A DNA stretch of 64,000 nt from the NCBI RefSeq assembly GCF_014695585.1, contig NZ_JACJON010000057.1:124001-188000 (forward strand), given 5' to 3'. The position numbers and the translations under genes are program-made. Every line of letters starts with the position of its first letter. Position 1 is the first letter of the stretch. The notes beneath the pieces are model-generated. The model ran no database searches. It was not told where the DNA came from and worked only from the letters and a program-made list of their open reading frames with translations. Of the stretch, positions 1 to 9,209 are shown one piece after another. This DNA comes from Microcoleus sp. FACHB-831 (GTDB lineage: Bacteria > Cyanobacteriota > Cyanobacteriia > Cyanobacteriales > FACHB-T130).

Positions 1-1
1 T

Positions 2-271
2 CTAGCTATTATAGTTATAGCACCGATATTTGAGGAAGTTTTATTTAGAGGATTTTTGTTTGAAGGAATCAGACGTTCCCGTCTAGGTTCTATAGGTTCT
101 ATACTAATTACTTCATTGCTATGGACGATAATTCACACACAATACGATCTTTATTTTATGGGCGTACTTTTTGCTTTAGGGATTTTACTGGGAATGGCAC
201 GCCTAAAAACTGGCTCTGTCTATCTAACAATTTTGTTACATTCAGTAAATAACCTTCTAGCTGTACTTTAA
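2..271 (+). CDS. CPBP-family intramembrane protease, C-terminal part (5' end outside window)
   Basis: The frame is open from base 2 to the stop at 271. The visible part carries EEVLFRG, the first catalytic motif of CPBP (CAAX-like, Abi) membrane proteases, then a membrane segment with a conserved His (TIIHTQYD) and a final hydrophobic stretch with LLHSVNN. In the family the Glu pair and the two His-bearing segments form the site in the membrane. An internal TTG at 56 is not the real start, because the catalytic Glu residues lie before it. Substrate unknown; these proteins range from prenyl-protein processing to bacteriocin self-immunity. Confidence 0.85.
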   Translation, partial: LAIIVIAPIFEEVLFRGFLFEGIRRSRLGSIGSILITSLLWTIIHTQYDLYFMGVLFALGILLGMARLKTGSVYLTILLHSVNNLLAVL

Positions 272-349
272 GATATTAAATAGGCGGGCACAAAAAACAA
301 AAAAAGCGTCTTTCATATCCTGATAATATCTATTTTTTCCGCCCTATAT

Positions 350-778
350 ATGTCTAAACTTTTACCCGCAGCCTTACTATCAATAGCCCTTGTCTTGAGC
401 CAAACAGGAAGCCCGAATCCAGCGATCGCCCGCTCCTGTTCGGGTAATAGATGCGGCCCGAAACCAATACAGTTTGTACCGGGACAACGCATTACTGTCC
501 AAGTAGCTAACCTGACATCGGGCATTATTCAGCTACAGAAGGTCTACGGTACTGAACCGATTGCCCTAATTCCAGGAGAAGTTTCGTCTTTCGTGCGCGG
601 GGGAAATACAGACCCCAATTTTTCTTTAGTAGTTTGGGATGAAAACGGTCAGCCTCTGCGAGTGAGGATTGCTAAACCGACGGCTAGAACCTTGCGGGTG
701 GAAGTGCGTTCCGGCGGGCGTCCTCCAGGCGATCGCACGGTTTATCTCAAAGACGACGGTCGTATTGCTGTTTTCTAA
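350..778 (+). CDS. Secreted hypothetical protein
   Basis: 142 residues. The first 28 residues look like a signal peptide (MSKLL, hydrophobic core, then AIARS). The mature part has two Cys (SCSGNRCGP) directly after the cleavage region and is otherwise rich in beta-forming residues, so a small exported beta-domain is likely. No catalytic motif is visible. The ATG follows an AT-rich leader with TATA-like sequence and a weak ribosome site. I do not recognise the family beyond a general resemblance to exported cyanobacterial proteins of unknown role. Confidence 0.7.
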   Translation: MSKLLPAALLSIALVLSQTGSPNPAIARSCSGNRCGPKPIQFVPGQRITVQVANLTSGIIQLQKVYGTEPIALIPGEVSSFVRGGNTDPNFSLVVWDENGQPLRVRIAKPTARTLRVEVRSGGRPPGDRTVYLKDDGRIAVF

Positions 779-1153
779 AAATCTTATAGTTGCATAATAT
801 AACCCCCACTTTAGAAGTGGATGCAGTTTCACACTATGGGTAGACCTCAGCCCATAGGTCGGTAGCTACGATGTATACATGACAACATTGTTAAGAAAAG
901 TAACAATGTTTAATTTTAACCTGTGTTTCCTACCTACTGGTAAAGCCATTCAAGGGCAAAGATCGCAATAGAAAAATATTGGGATGAAATTGTTAAGGTG
1001 CGATCGCGCATTGGCAGGATACCTAATTTTGCATATTGTTAGGTATAGCCTATTCGTGGCGTGCTTTAGATTTTTTCAGTCCATCATCTAAAACCTCTTT
1101 TTGGCTGTTTTAGAAAATAATATTGAAGCCAAAATTTCCCAAAAAAGTCACAA
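779..1153. other. Intergenic region with small hairpins
   Basis: 375 bases without a convincing gene. It holds a short hairpin at about 806-821 (CCACTT/AAGTGG), a perfect 10-bp stem at 884-893/901-910 (AACATTGTTA with a 7-base loop) and HIP1-like sequence near 1002. The 884-910 stem has no T-run after it, so it is a weak terminator candidate for the upstream gene. Promoter elements for the hydrolase gene at 1154 cannot be placed with confidence. Confidence 0.5.
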
Positions 1154-1975
1154 ATGAAACACCAACTTATAGAAAAGCAAGTTAGCTTATCAGGATTTAA
1201 CATTCCTTATTTAGAAGGAGGAATCGCATCAAATTCAGCACCGCTGGTATTTTTACATGGCTGGGGTGTAGGAGTTGAACCTTATCAAGAAAGCTTAAAT
1301 ATTTTAGTCCAGCGCTATCGCGTTATAGTGCCTCGTTTGCTAGAGTTTGAGAAACTAATTTATAATGACGCAGATTTCAACTATCAGAAATATGCTCAAT
1401 TTATAATCGCTTTTTTAGATACGCTTAATATCAAAAAAGCGCATATCGTCGGACATTCCATAGGAGGAGGAATCGGTATTGCCTTGGCAGCCTCAAGGCC
1501 AGATCTTGTCCGCAGCCTATTAATAGCCGATAGCACGGGTTTTCCTCTAGGGACTGTGCCGGAAATAGTGTTACGGCGGGCTATGGAAATGCCTGCACAA
1601 GCTTGGGAAAAGCCTTTTAGCTATCAACATTTTTTGATACCTCAAGTATTCTTCCTCAACTGCTTGGTTAAGATTCGCAGTATTATCAACTTAGGCAAAA
1701 TGGGGATAGAGCAAGATTTAAGACCCATTTTGCCAAAAATTCAAGTCCCGTCTTTAGTTGTGTGGGGTGAAAACGATCTGCTTACTCCTCTAAAGTCTGG
1801 CAAAGAGTTTTTTGAGGGTATAAGAGGAGCAGAAATGCTAGTTGTAGAGGAAGGATACCACGAATGGAATCTTTTCTTTGCCGATAAATTTGCAGCGATT
1901 ATCTCGGAGTTTATTGAGAAAATTGAACATAGGCAAGAACAAGTTTCATATGAGCGATCGCCCCAACCTATCTAA
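1154..1975 (+). CDS. Alpha/beta-hydrolase family protein
   Basis: 273 residues with the alpha/beta-hydrolase signature. HGWG (about residues 35-38) forms the oxyanion-hole strand, GHSIGG gives the nucleophile Ser102, WGENDLL near residue 215 gives the acid, and GYHEWN near residue 236 gives the catalytic His. A cap region lies between the nucleophile and the acid. Likely a cytoplasmic esterase or lyase-type hydrolase; the substrate cannot be told from sequence. It stands alone, 83 bases before recJ on the same strand. Confidence 0.85.
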   Translation: MKHQLIEKQVSLSGFNIPYLEGGIASNSAPLVFLHGWGVGVEPYQESLNILVQRYRVIVPRLLEFEKLIYNDADFNYQKYAQFIIAFLDTLNIKKAHIVGHSIGGGIGIALAASRPDLVRSLLIADSTGFPLGTVPEIVLRRAMEMPAQAWEKPFSYQHFLIPQVFFLNCLVKIRSIINLGKMGIEQDLRPILPKIQVPSLVVWGENDLLTPLKSGKEFFEGIRGAEMLVVEEGYHEWNLFFADKFAAIISEFIEKIEHRQEQVSYERSPQPI

Positions 1976-2058
1976 GAGAAAACTAAATGATTTTGTTGTG
2001 GTAGCAAGTATCCCTAATTGCTGATAGGATAAACTGTTGTGCTAAAAATACAGCCCCT

Positions 2059-4119
2059 GTGCCAGACCAATCCAACTCTCCAAAATCTCAGCGGTTGCCC
2101 CTCCAGCGCTGGCACATTTATCCAGCAAGAGACAACCAGGCGCAACAGTTAGCGGCTGCTACTAATCTCTCGCCCCTTATAACTCAAGTGTTAATTAACC
2201 GGGGCATTGAGACAACTGAACAGGGGCTGGTCTATTTAAATCCAGATTCCCAGTTCTTGCCAACGCCGCTAGAAGAATTTCCCGATTTGGCAATCAGCGT
2301 AGATTTATTAATTGATGCCATAACATCGCACCAAAAAATTGCTATTTGTGGCGACTACGACGCCGATGGTATGACCAGCACCGCCTTATTATTAAGGGCG
2401 CTGCGTCACTTAGGCGCTAAAGTAGATTACGCCATACCCAGCCGCATGAAAGATGGCTACGGCATTAATAGTCGCATAGTTGAAGAATTCCACCGCGAAG
2501 AAGTCTCGCTAATTTTAACTGTAGATAACGGGATTTCAGCTTATGAACCCATCGATAGGGCGCGGCAACTTGGGATAAAAGTCATCGTCACCGACCACCA
2601 CGATTTACCAGAGAAACTTCCCCCAGCCGATGCTATCCTCAACCCCAAACTACTCCCCGAACTTTCTCCCTATCGCGGTCTAGCTGGTGTTGGTGTTGCC
2701 TACGTTTTGGCTGTAACTCTTGCCCAAAAACTGGGTAAACTTCAGGGATTAACTAAGTCTCTTTTAGAACTATATACCTTAGGAACTATTGCCGATTTAG
2801 CACCTTTGACGGGAGTTAATCGCCGCTGGTTAAAGCGCGGGTTAAGGGAATTGCCGCACTCGCAATTAAAAGGGGTGCAAGCATTAATTGAAGTTGCTGG
2901 AGTAAAGTCAGCACCAGGAAGCGGGGAACAAGCGAATCCAACATTGTTCGCCGCTTTATCAAATGGGGGTAAAAATGCAAAAACCCTAAAACCGGAGGAT
3001 ATTGGTTTTAAACTTGGCCCGCGCATTAATGCCGTAGGTAGACTTGATGACCCTCAAATTGTAATTGATTTGCTGACTACAGATGATATGGGGGTAGCAC
3101 AAGAACGTGCGAGGCAGTGCGAAGAAATTAACCAAAGACGACAGCAACTCTGCGAGGAAATTGAACGAGAAGCTGTTGATTTGTGCGAACAAAATCAGAT
3201 TAGTTTCCAACAACAGCGCGTATTAGTTATTGTGCAAGCGGGTTGGCATCACGGGGTTATTGGTATTGTCGCCTCTCGCTTGGTGGAACGCTATGGCGTA
3301 CCTGTGTTTATCGGCACTTATGAGGAAGATGGACACATCCGAGGTTCGGCGCGGAGTATTCCAGAATTCCATGTATTTGAAGCGTTGGAATCCTGCCACG
3401 ACTTGTTAGAAAAATATGGCGGTCACAGGGCGGCTGGAGGTTTTTCCTTCTCAGCTAAAAATTTGGGGGCATTTCGAGAAAGATTAAGCAAGTTTGCTCA
3501 CCAGTGTCTCGAACCACAACATCTAAAGCCGTTGATTTCAATTGATGCCCGCGCTAATTTTGAGCAAATCGATCTCAATCTTTACAAGCAGATTGACTCG
3601 CTACATCCCTGCGGCATTGAAAATCCAGATCCCGTTTTTTGGACGCCTGAAGTGCGGGTAGTTAGTCAACAAATTGTTGGCAAGGGTCACATCAAATTGA
3701 TATTAGAACAGGACGGCCAGCCAAATAGAATTAAAGCGATCGCTTGGCGGTGGGGCGATTACTTCCCCCTACCTTCTCAAATCGATATCGCCTACAAATT
3801 GCAAGAAAACAACTGGAATGGCAACACTAATATAGAGCTAGTGTTAGTAGGTGTCAGGCTCCCGGTAACTTCTTCCCCTACGGCTGCCCAAAAGAAAGCC
3901 GAGTTTTACCACAACGATCGCCGCTACACTTGCAGCCTGGTGGAGTCTTTGAGGGAATTAAGAATTAGAAATCCCCAAGGCAAAGTCTTAGCGATTCAGC
4001 GAGGCCAAAGAGTCGGCTTTTTGGGAATAAAGCGGGAAGAAGCGGATGAAGTCGATGTGACTAAGCCACCTTATTTCGATTTAATTAAGGCTGCTCTCAG
4101 TGCTTTGGAAACTAAGTAG
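2059..4119 (+). CDS. recJ: Single-stranded-DNA-specific exonuclease RecJ
   Basis: 686 residues. RecJ degrades single-stranded DNA 5' to 3' in recombination and mismatch/base-excision repair. The DHH phosphoesterase core is plain: GDYDADGMTST near residue 97, VDNGISA, then TDHHDLPE and the PYRGLAGVGVAY segment. The DHHA1 domain follows with GWHHGVIGIVASRL and GGHRAAGGF, then a C-terminal OB-type region (IDARANFEQIDLNL onward) and a cyanobacterial tail. The GTG at 2059 is the best in-frame start. The upstream frame gives no better initiation codon. Confidence 0.95.
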   Translation: MPDQSNSPKSQRLPLQRWHIYPARDNQAQQLAAATNLSPLITQVLINRGIETTEQGLVYLNPDSQFLPTPLEEFPDLAISVDLLIDAITSHQKIAICGDYDADGMTSTALLLRALRHLGAKVDYAIPSRMKDGYGINSRIVEEFHREEVSLILTVDNGISAYEPIDRARQLGIKVIVTDHHDLPEKLPPADAILNPKLLPELSPYRGLAGVGVAYVLAVTLAQKLGKLQGLTKSLLELYTLGTIADLAPLTGVNRRWLKRGLRELPHSQLKGVQALIEVAGVKSAPGSGEQANPTLFAALSNGGKNAKTLKPEDIGFKLGPRINAVGRLDDPQIVIDLLTTDDMGVAQERARQCEEINQRRQQLCEEIEREAVDLCEQNQISFQQQRVLVIVQAGWHHGVIGIVASRLVERYGVPVFIGTYEEDGHIRGSARSIPEFHVFEALESCHDLLEKYGGHRAAGGFSFSAKNLGAFRERLSKFAHQCLEPQHLKPLISIDARANFEQIDLNLYKQIDSLHPCGIENPDPVFWTPEVRVVSQQIVGKGHIKLILEQDGQPNRIKAIAWRWGDYFPLPSQIDIAYKLQENNWNGNTNIELVLVGVRLPVTSSPTAAQKKAEFYHNDRRYTCSLVESLRELRIRNPQGKVLAIQRGQRVGFLGIKREEADEVDVTKPPYFDLIKAALSALETK

Positions 4120-4125
4120 CCCTTG

Positions 4126-4233
4126 GTGTTGAGTTTTAAGTTATCGCCTTTTAACTCAACACTCAAAATTATTTTAGTTGAGTTTTGAATTATCGCCTTT
4201 TAACTCAACACTCAAAACTCAACACTCAAAACT
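4126..4233. repeat. Tandem inverted-repeat cluster after recJ
   Basis: Two copies, 49 bases apart (starting at 4128 and 4177), of a unit that is itself a near-palindrome: GTTGAGTTTT...CCTTTTAACTCAACACTC. A third partial copy of CAACACTCAAAACT follows. It lies between convergent recJ (+) and psb30 (-), so its hairpins could serve as a two-way terminator. This kind of GAGTT/AACTC repeat is common in intergenic DNA of large cyanobacterial genomes. Confidence 0.75.
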
Positions 4234-4236
4234 CTT

Positions 4237-4377
4237 TTAAAGGTTGCCGCGCTGCGCTGCCAGTAAAAAAATCACTATTGGCCCAGACAGCATAATTAAT
4301 GCTACAAAGGTCAGCTGGGCGATAACTTCCCAGTTGACGCTGCCTAAACCGCTTGCTATATCGCTTATAAACTCCAT
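4237..4377 (-). CDS. psb30: Photosystem II reaction-centre protein Psb30 (Ycf12)
   Basis: 46 residues with one membrane helix. The core NWEVIAQLTFVALIMLSGP and the end AAQRGNL fit the Psb30/Ycf12 family, whose cyanobacterial members are also about 46 residues and share the EVIAQLT...GP.IIFLLA.RRGNL pattern. Psb30 is a peripheral one-helix subunit of photosystem II near cytochrome b559 that helps stabilise the complex. The start at 4377 is chosen because GAGGGGAAAGAG precedes the ATG. The open frame extends further upstream, but that part looks unlike any protein. This gene fixes the source as an oxygenic phototroph. Confidence 0.95.
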   Translation of the reverse strand: MEFISDIASGLGSVNWEVIAQLTFVALIMLSGPIVIFLLAAQRGNL

Positions 4378-4685
4378 CTCTTTCCCCTCGTGGACGTTAC
4401 GAATAGAATGTCTTGGGCAAAATTCGCCATTCGATTTTACCCAGCGATCGCACCCCTTATTTAAGGAACTTAACAAAAGTATAAATTTCGATAGAAAACG
4501 GTAAGGTGGTAAGGAGGAATCGGCGATCGCGTACCCAAGGCAAGAGCAACTCCCTACGCTTGCGTAGCAGAATCCCCACAACCCCAACCGAAAACAACTC
4601 ACGCGGGCGTCGTAGTGGGGCAACTAGAGGCAAATGCCTGCCACCTAGCGACGCAGGCAGACTTCTAGCCTGCGGCAATTTACCT
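4378..4685. other. psb30 leader and spacer to the patatin gene
   Basis: 308 bases upstream of psb30 and downstream of the patatin-like gene, both on the minus strand. It contains HIP1 sites near 4445 and 4523, the small palindrome CTACGCTTGCGTAG near 4554, and GC-rich inverted segments at about 4635-4677 around CCTGC/GCAGG. The open frames here are out of phase with each other and show no protein-like composition. The psb30 promoter should lie in the lower part, but I cannot place its -10 and -35 boxes. Confidence 0.45.
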
Positions 4686-5921
4686 TTAAGAAGAAGTTCC
4701 CTGCAAGAACTTCATCAGCAAATCTTTATTAACTTCCACGTACTCCTCGCCAAATTTAATTAACTGAGCCACATTCACTGGCGTCGCATCGTCCATTGCA
4801 TCGTTGACGATTTCCGGTTGCAGACGCAAGTATCGGGAACTATCATCATCATCCCCCATACCAGGAACGCTCATAACCTGCTCGGTAATATAGTCAGTAA
4901 TGTCAGAGGGAGCGTCAAAAACTACATCAATTAGGCGTCCTTTCCATCCCCATTGAATTAATCCCCAACCCCTCGCATCTTCCCAGCGAATTGTACGATT
5001 TGAGCTTCCCGTTCCAATTGACAGCACGGCAATATCCATTGGATCTTGCTGTTCTGTATTTCCTTGTTTTTCTTTAAGTATTCTAATAGCTTCAGCCACA
5101 GCACAAGCAGTGGGATTGTTAGCGCCAACTCCACCGTCAATAACTGAATATTGCATCACCACTTCGTATTCCGAAGTTGCATCCGGTATTATCTGCCAAT
5201 TTGCACCTACCCGCGCCACTCTTGAACGGCCATCATAGCTGGTGATGGGGCGAGTTTGACCGCTTCCGGTTCCGCTTGTAATCTTAATAAGCCCCTTGCT
5301 GTATTCATTCTTAGTAGAAGAGGCATTCTTTTTGTCTAACTTAATTGTATTTGTCGAGCCGTCTTGAGCAATTCCCTTTGTTACAGTCTCTAGTTTATGA
5401 GCGGGGAAATAGCTTGGAGCCGATGCGGAACAGACACAAGCCTCCCACAGCGGAACGTTCACCCAAGGTTTATCTTTACGCCAGCTTTTAAAAATTATCC
5501 CGTTTCTACTAAGGGTGTCGTAAGCTGCAATCAACAGTCTCGTCGATTTCACGTCAGACAGCCTTGTGTTGCCAAATTGGTTTTGTAGAACTTCGATCAA
5601 CCCTTGGTCTGAATATTTAGGAGCAGATAAACCAAATTGCATCACCAATCCCAACCGTTGTAGTGAAAAAAGGTTGGTGTAAGGGAATATTTTGTGTCCG
5701 TTTTCCTTGTAAAGGTTGATAACTGCATCGCTTTTGAACCCCATAGCGATCGCACTGGCTAAAATCGATCCAGTTGAAGTCCCGGCAATTAGGTCAAAAT
5801 ATTCATTTAATGGCTGGTCTAGCTGTTTTTCGACTGCTCTTAAAATAGCTGCCGACATAACACCTCTAATACCGCCACCATCAAAACTGAGAATGCGAAA
5901 AGTCACTATTTTTTCCTCCAC
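4686..5921 (-). CDS. Patatin-like phospholipase
   Basis: 411 residues. The patatin fold is shown by DGGGIRG (residues 14-20, oxyanion loop), GTSTG (47-51, nucleophile Ser49) and DGGVGANNP near residue 263 (catalytic Asp), the Ser-Asp dyad of the family. These enzymes release fatty acids from glycerolipids. An insert of roughly 60 residues (IAQDGSTNTIKLDKKNAS...) between the Ser and Asp motifs is a variable region. It follows folB on the same strand after 24 bases, so the two are probably co-transcribed. No signal peptide is seen, so it is likely cytoplasmic or membrane-associated. Confidence 0.9.
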   Translation of the reverse strand: MEEKIVTFRILSFDGGGIRGVMSAAILRAVEKQLDQPLNEYFDLIAGTSTGSILASAIAMGFKSDAVINLYKENGHKIFPYTNLFSLQRLGLVMQFGLSAPKYSDQGLIEVLQNQFGNTRLSDVKSTRLLIAAYDTLSRNGIIFKSWRKDKPWVNVPLWEACVCSASAPSYFPAHKLETVTKGIAQDGSTNTIKLDKKNASSTKNEYSKGLIKITSGTGSGQTRPITSYDGRSRVARVGANWQIIPDATSEYEVVMQYSVIDGGVGANNPTACAVAEAIRILKEKQGNTEQQDPMDIAVLSIGTGSSNRTIRWEDARGWGLIQWGWKGRLIDVVFDAPSDITDYITEQVMSVPGMGDDDDSSRYLRLQPEIVNDAMDDATPVNVAQLIKFGEEYVEVNKDLLMKFLQGTSS

Positions 5922-5945
5922 GAATAATCGCCGTTAAAATACTAA

Positions 5946-6314
5946 TTAAAAAGTTTTCGACCTGATTATTTCCACGCTGATTTCACCACCAAAATCAGGA
6001 ATCGGAGCAGCGGGTTTTGTCAGCCTGACTTTAACTTGGTGTACTTTATCGTATTCTAAAATAGCCAGTGCGATCGCGGAAGCCAATTTTTCCACCAAGG
6101 CAAACTTAGAGGTTTTTACAATATGCTGAATTGAAGCGATCGCGCTGCGGTAATCCAGAGTATCTTCTATTGCGTCCGTTTTCCCCGCTGTTGCTAAATC
6201 TAGCCATAACGTCAGATCCACCTCAAACCGCTGCCCCAAAACTTGCTCTTCTGGCAAGTACCCCGTATAACCGTAGCAGCGAATTCCTCTTACTTGAATG
6301 CAATCCATTTCCAT
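5946..6314 (-). CDS. folB: Dihydroneopterin aldolase
   Basis: 122 residues, the normal length for FolB. It converts dihydroneopterin to 6-hydroxymethyl-dihydropterin plus glycolaldehyde in folate synthesis. Family features are IRCYGYTGYLPEEQVLGQRFEVDL near the N-terminus (with the conserved Glu after the GxxGxxxxE segment), DTLDYRSAI, LVEKLA around residue 80 and the late VRLTKPAAPIP. A second ATG lies two codons in (MDCIQ). The first gene of a probable folB-patatin unit on the minus strand. Confidence 0.93.
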   Translation of the reverse strand: MEMDCIQVRGIRCYGYTGYLPEEQVLGQRFEVDLTLWLDLATAGKTDAIEDTLDYRSAIASIQHIVKTSKFALVEKLASAIALAILEYDKVHQVKVRLTKPAAPIPDFGGEISVEIIRSKTF

Positions 6315-6396
6315 GATTTCTCTGGTTTATAGACGCCCTTTTCTTCTGTATCTTTCAATTCTCGCGTCTTTCTTTAAAGAATATCACAGACAATAG

Positions 6397-7356
6397 CTAC
6401 TCTACTGGTAAAGCCTCCAATTCAGCTACAGCGGCAAGCTTATCTTCCAAAGGCTCTGTCGATTCTGCCTCTACTACCAAGAGCATATCTTCTATATTTT
6501 CCACTATGCTAGTGCAAATATCATCTAAGGGCAAGTCATTTGGATCGCGTCCAAAAGGGTTTTCAATTTCATTACCAATTTGTTCAATACCAAATAAAAT
6601 AAATGCAATCGTAGCTACAATCGGGCCAGTCCAAAAACCCGATTTCTCGACTATTTGAAACGGCAAAGCAAAACAATATATTAGCAATAGTCGCTTTAGA
6701 TAAATAGCATATGCCAACGGTATTGGTGTTTTTAAAATGCGTTCGCAGCCAGTTAAAGCCTCTATCATATGATCGAGCAATAGATTCATAGCCTGTAACT
6801 GATTGCTACTCAAGCAATTACGGTCATGCTGTTGCTGCAAGTAATCACCAATCCAGAGAGCCAATTCTAATGGTTGATTTTTAACACTTTTGAGCTTTAG
6901 ATATTGGGAGTTAGTAAACATACCTTCTAACTCTCCGTTGGCAAACTCTTGTCGCAGATGTAATTTAGTAGCGATCGCAAAGCTACCCAACATCCGCATA
7001 ATTGCTATTTTATTCTCTTTATCTATAGCTTCTGGCGTAGCTACCCCTACCCAAATTTGCCGCGCTAAGTTACGGACGGCAACAACCAAAATACCCAAAC
7101 ATTTTCTACCTTCCCAAAATCGTTCGTAAGCGGTATTAGTACGAAAAACTAATAATAAACCTAAAACAAGATTGTAAACAACATTAGCAACTAAATTATC
7201 TAAAATATTTCCAGATATTGATAATCCAGAATAAGCGAATAGGGAAATTAACAAACCGAAAAGGCCGCACAACAGGACGCGGGGGAAAATAATGGGAGCA
7301 ACTGAACCACGCCACTGCAAAGCCAATCTAAGCCAGTTGAATCCTTCGGTTGTCAT
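6397..7356 (-). CDS. Bestrophin-like membrane channel (UPF0187 family)
   Basis: 319 residues with several membrane helices: an N-terminal pair (about 20-80), and two more near residues 215-250. The segment LVFRTNTAYERFWEGRK is the family signature seen in bacterial bestrophin homologues, and IENPFGRDPNDLPLD near residue 270 is the conserved cytosolic turn after the last helix. Bacterial members are homopentameric channels. In phototrophs, relatives have been linked to chloride or bicarbonate movement at membranes. Ion choice here is not determined by sequence alone. Confidence 0.88.
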   Translation of the reverse strand: MTTEGFNWLRLALQWRGSVAPIIFPRVLLCGLFGLLISLFAYSGLSISGNILDNLVANVVYNLVLGLLLVFRTNTAYERFWEGRKCLGILVVAVRNLARQIWVGVATPEAIDKENKIAIMRMLGSFAIATKLHLRQEFANGELEGMFTNSQYLKLKSVKNQPLELALWIGDYLQQQHDRNCLSSNQLQAMNLLLDHMIEALTGCERILKTPIPLAYAIYLKRLLLIYCFALPFQIVEKSGFWTGPIVATIAFILFGIEQIGNEIENPFGRDPNDLPLDDICTSIVENIEDMLLVVEAESTEPLEDKLAAVAELEALPVE

Positions 7357-7379
7357 GCTAAGTTTTCAAATTTAGTTAA

Positions 7380-7432
7380 TAGTAGCCCGGAACTTACCAA
7401 TTATTTTAATGGTGGGCGATGCCGGGCTACTA
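7380..7432. repeat. Inverted repeat between proA and the bestrophin-like gene
   Basis: TAGTAGCCCGG at 7380-7390 pairs with CCGGGCTACTA at 7422-7432, with a 31-base loop. It sits in the spacer between two minus-strand genes. No T-run follows on either strand, so a simple intrinsic terminator is doubtful. It resembles dispersed palindromic repeats. Confidence 0.6.
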
Positions 7433-7463
7433 AATGAATCGTTAACCAAAAAGTATTAGTTAA

Positions 7464-8771
7464 CTATAAATCTCGGTGGCTGAAAGGCTTGGCGTCTGCA
7501 CCGCTGTAAGTGCCTGCAATATGTCCGTCACCTACAATTTGATATTTATATGTCACCAGTCCTTCCAAGCCAACTGGCCCGCGAGGGGGCATTTTCTGGG
7601 TGCTAATTCCTACTTCTGCACCCAATCCGTAGCGGAATCCATCGGCGAAGCGAGTGGAACAATTGTGATATACACCAGCAGCATCCACCTGTCCCATAAA
7701 AGTAGCGGCGGTAGTGGAATTTTCCGTAATAATTGCGTCAGTATGCCTGGAACCGTAGGTGTTGATGTGCGCGATCGCTTCGTCTAAAGAATCTACAATC
7801 TTAATAGCCAAAATCAAATCGCTGTACTCTGTCGCCCAATCTGCATCTGTCGCCGCTGAGATATTTTCTACAATCTCGCACGTTAGTCCATCGCCGCGCA
7901 ATTCTACATTTTTTTCTTGCATTGCAGTAGCAACAATCGGTAAGAATGAAGTAGCGATCGCTCGATGCACCAGCAAAGTTTCTATGGCGTTGCAAGCTGC
8001 TGGATACTGAGTTTTGGCATCGATGGCGATCGCTACAGCTTTTTGAATATCCGCTTCTTCATCAACATAGACATGGCAGATTCCTTCTGCATGACCTAAG
8101 ACAGGAATCCGCGTATTTTCTTGCACAAATCGCACAAAAGAATTAGAGCCTCTGGGAATAATTAAATCCACGTATTGATCTAACTGCAAAAGAGCTAAAG
8201 TTTCCTCTCTAGTAGTTAGCAACTGCACAACATCGGGATTAACATCAGTATCGGCTAATCCTTGGTGAATTGCTTTCACAATCGCTTCACAAGAACGCAC
8301 AGCTTCTTGTCCGCATTTAAGGATAACGCCGTTACCCGATTTGATAGCAAGACTAGCAATTTGAATTGCTGCATCGGGACGCGCTTCAAAGATAACGCCC
8401 AAAACACCGAGAGGACAGGTGATGCGCTTGAGAATTAACCCTTCATCTAGTTCCCGGTGAGTTTGGATTTCGCCTACTGGATCTGGTAATTTACCGACAT
8501 CGCGCACGCCTGCGATCGCACCCTTAAGTTTAGTCTCATCCAACTTCAACCGCGCATATAGCGGCTTAGCAATTCCAGCCGACTCCGCAGCTTTGCAATC
8601 AGCCGCGTTAGCCGCTAAGATGTCAGCGCTTGCAGATTCTAGAGAACGCGCGATCGCTTCGATGGCTTGATTTTTAGACGAGGTTGAGAGAGCCGCCAGA
8701 CTTCGTGCTGAAGAACGGGTTTGTTGTGCGATCGCACTAAGAGGAATAGAAGCAATTTTAGAAGCGGTCAT
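7464..8771 (-). CDS. proA: Gamma-glutamyl phosphate reductase
   Basis: 435 residues, the usual length. ProA reduces gamma-glutamyl phosphate with NADPH to glutamate semialdehyde, the second step of proline synthesis. The sequence shows the aldehyde-dehydrogenase fold with [41 protein letters not shown] and the active-site Cys in [14 protein letters not shown], then [34 protein letters not shown]. No proB is adjacent, so the pathway genes are dispersed here. Confidence 0.97.
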   Translation of the reverse strand: MTASKIASIPLSAIAQQTRSSARSLAALSTSSKNQAIEAIARSLESASADILAANAADCKAAESAGIAKPLYARLKLDETKLKGAIAGVRDVGKLPDPVGEIQTHRELDEGLILKRITCPLGVLGVIFEARPDAAIQIASLAIKSGNGVILKCGQEAVRSCEAIVKAIHQGLADTDVNPDVVQLLTTREETLALLQLDQYVDLIIPRGSNSFVRFVQENTRIPVLGHAEGICHVYVDEEADIQKAVAIAIDAKTQYPAACNAIETLLVHRAIATSFLPIVATAMQEKNVELRGDGLTCEIVENISAATDADWATEYSDLILAIKIVDSLDEAIAHINTYGSRHTDAIITENSTTAATFMGQVDAAGVYHNCSTRFADGFRYGLGAEVGISTQKMPPRGPVGLEGLVTYKYQIVGDGHIAGTYSGADAKPFSHRDL

Positions 8772-9209
8772 AGGTGTGGATCAAATGCCTGCGTGCAATC
8801 CAAAGTTTAGCAAAATATTGTCTTTTGCTAACATCTTCATCTAGTGATGCCTGCTTCTAGCTACGATATAGCTATCCCTAGAGATGATTCTCAGCAAGTA
8901 GATACAATAAATTTTAAAACTTCTCCCCTATCTTTGTCTAACTTTATCCTTTTAGCCAAGGGGATAGAAAGAATGTTTTCGGTTGATAGGCGAAATAGCC
9001 CTCCGATTTTTTAGGTTGGTGCTTAAGTCGTTTTTATGTTTAATTATGTCCTTTTCCTGGATATTTTTGACTCTTGGCGCAAGCTAGCCATATATTCTTT
9101 TAGTAAGAATATCAATTTGAGGTGCTTTGGGCAATTAGTGGAATTCTTAGTTAAGGTGTTATATAACATAGCCGGATATTTATTTTAATTAATTCACATC
9201 GAGATATTT
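8772..9209. other. Intergenic region, nothing clear
   Basis: 438 bases between divergent proA and the coiled-coil gene. AT-rich, with no open frame of protein-like composition. It must hold both promoters. TATAACATAGCC near 9162 and the AATTAATTCAC leader lie before the plus-strand gene, but no consensus promoter can be assigned. Confidence 0.4.

Noticed and set aside
4378-4623. N-terminal extension of Psb30
   Set aside because: The translation is unlike the family. A good ribosome site precedes the ATG at 4377, and 46 residues is a known length.
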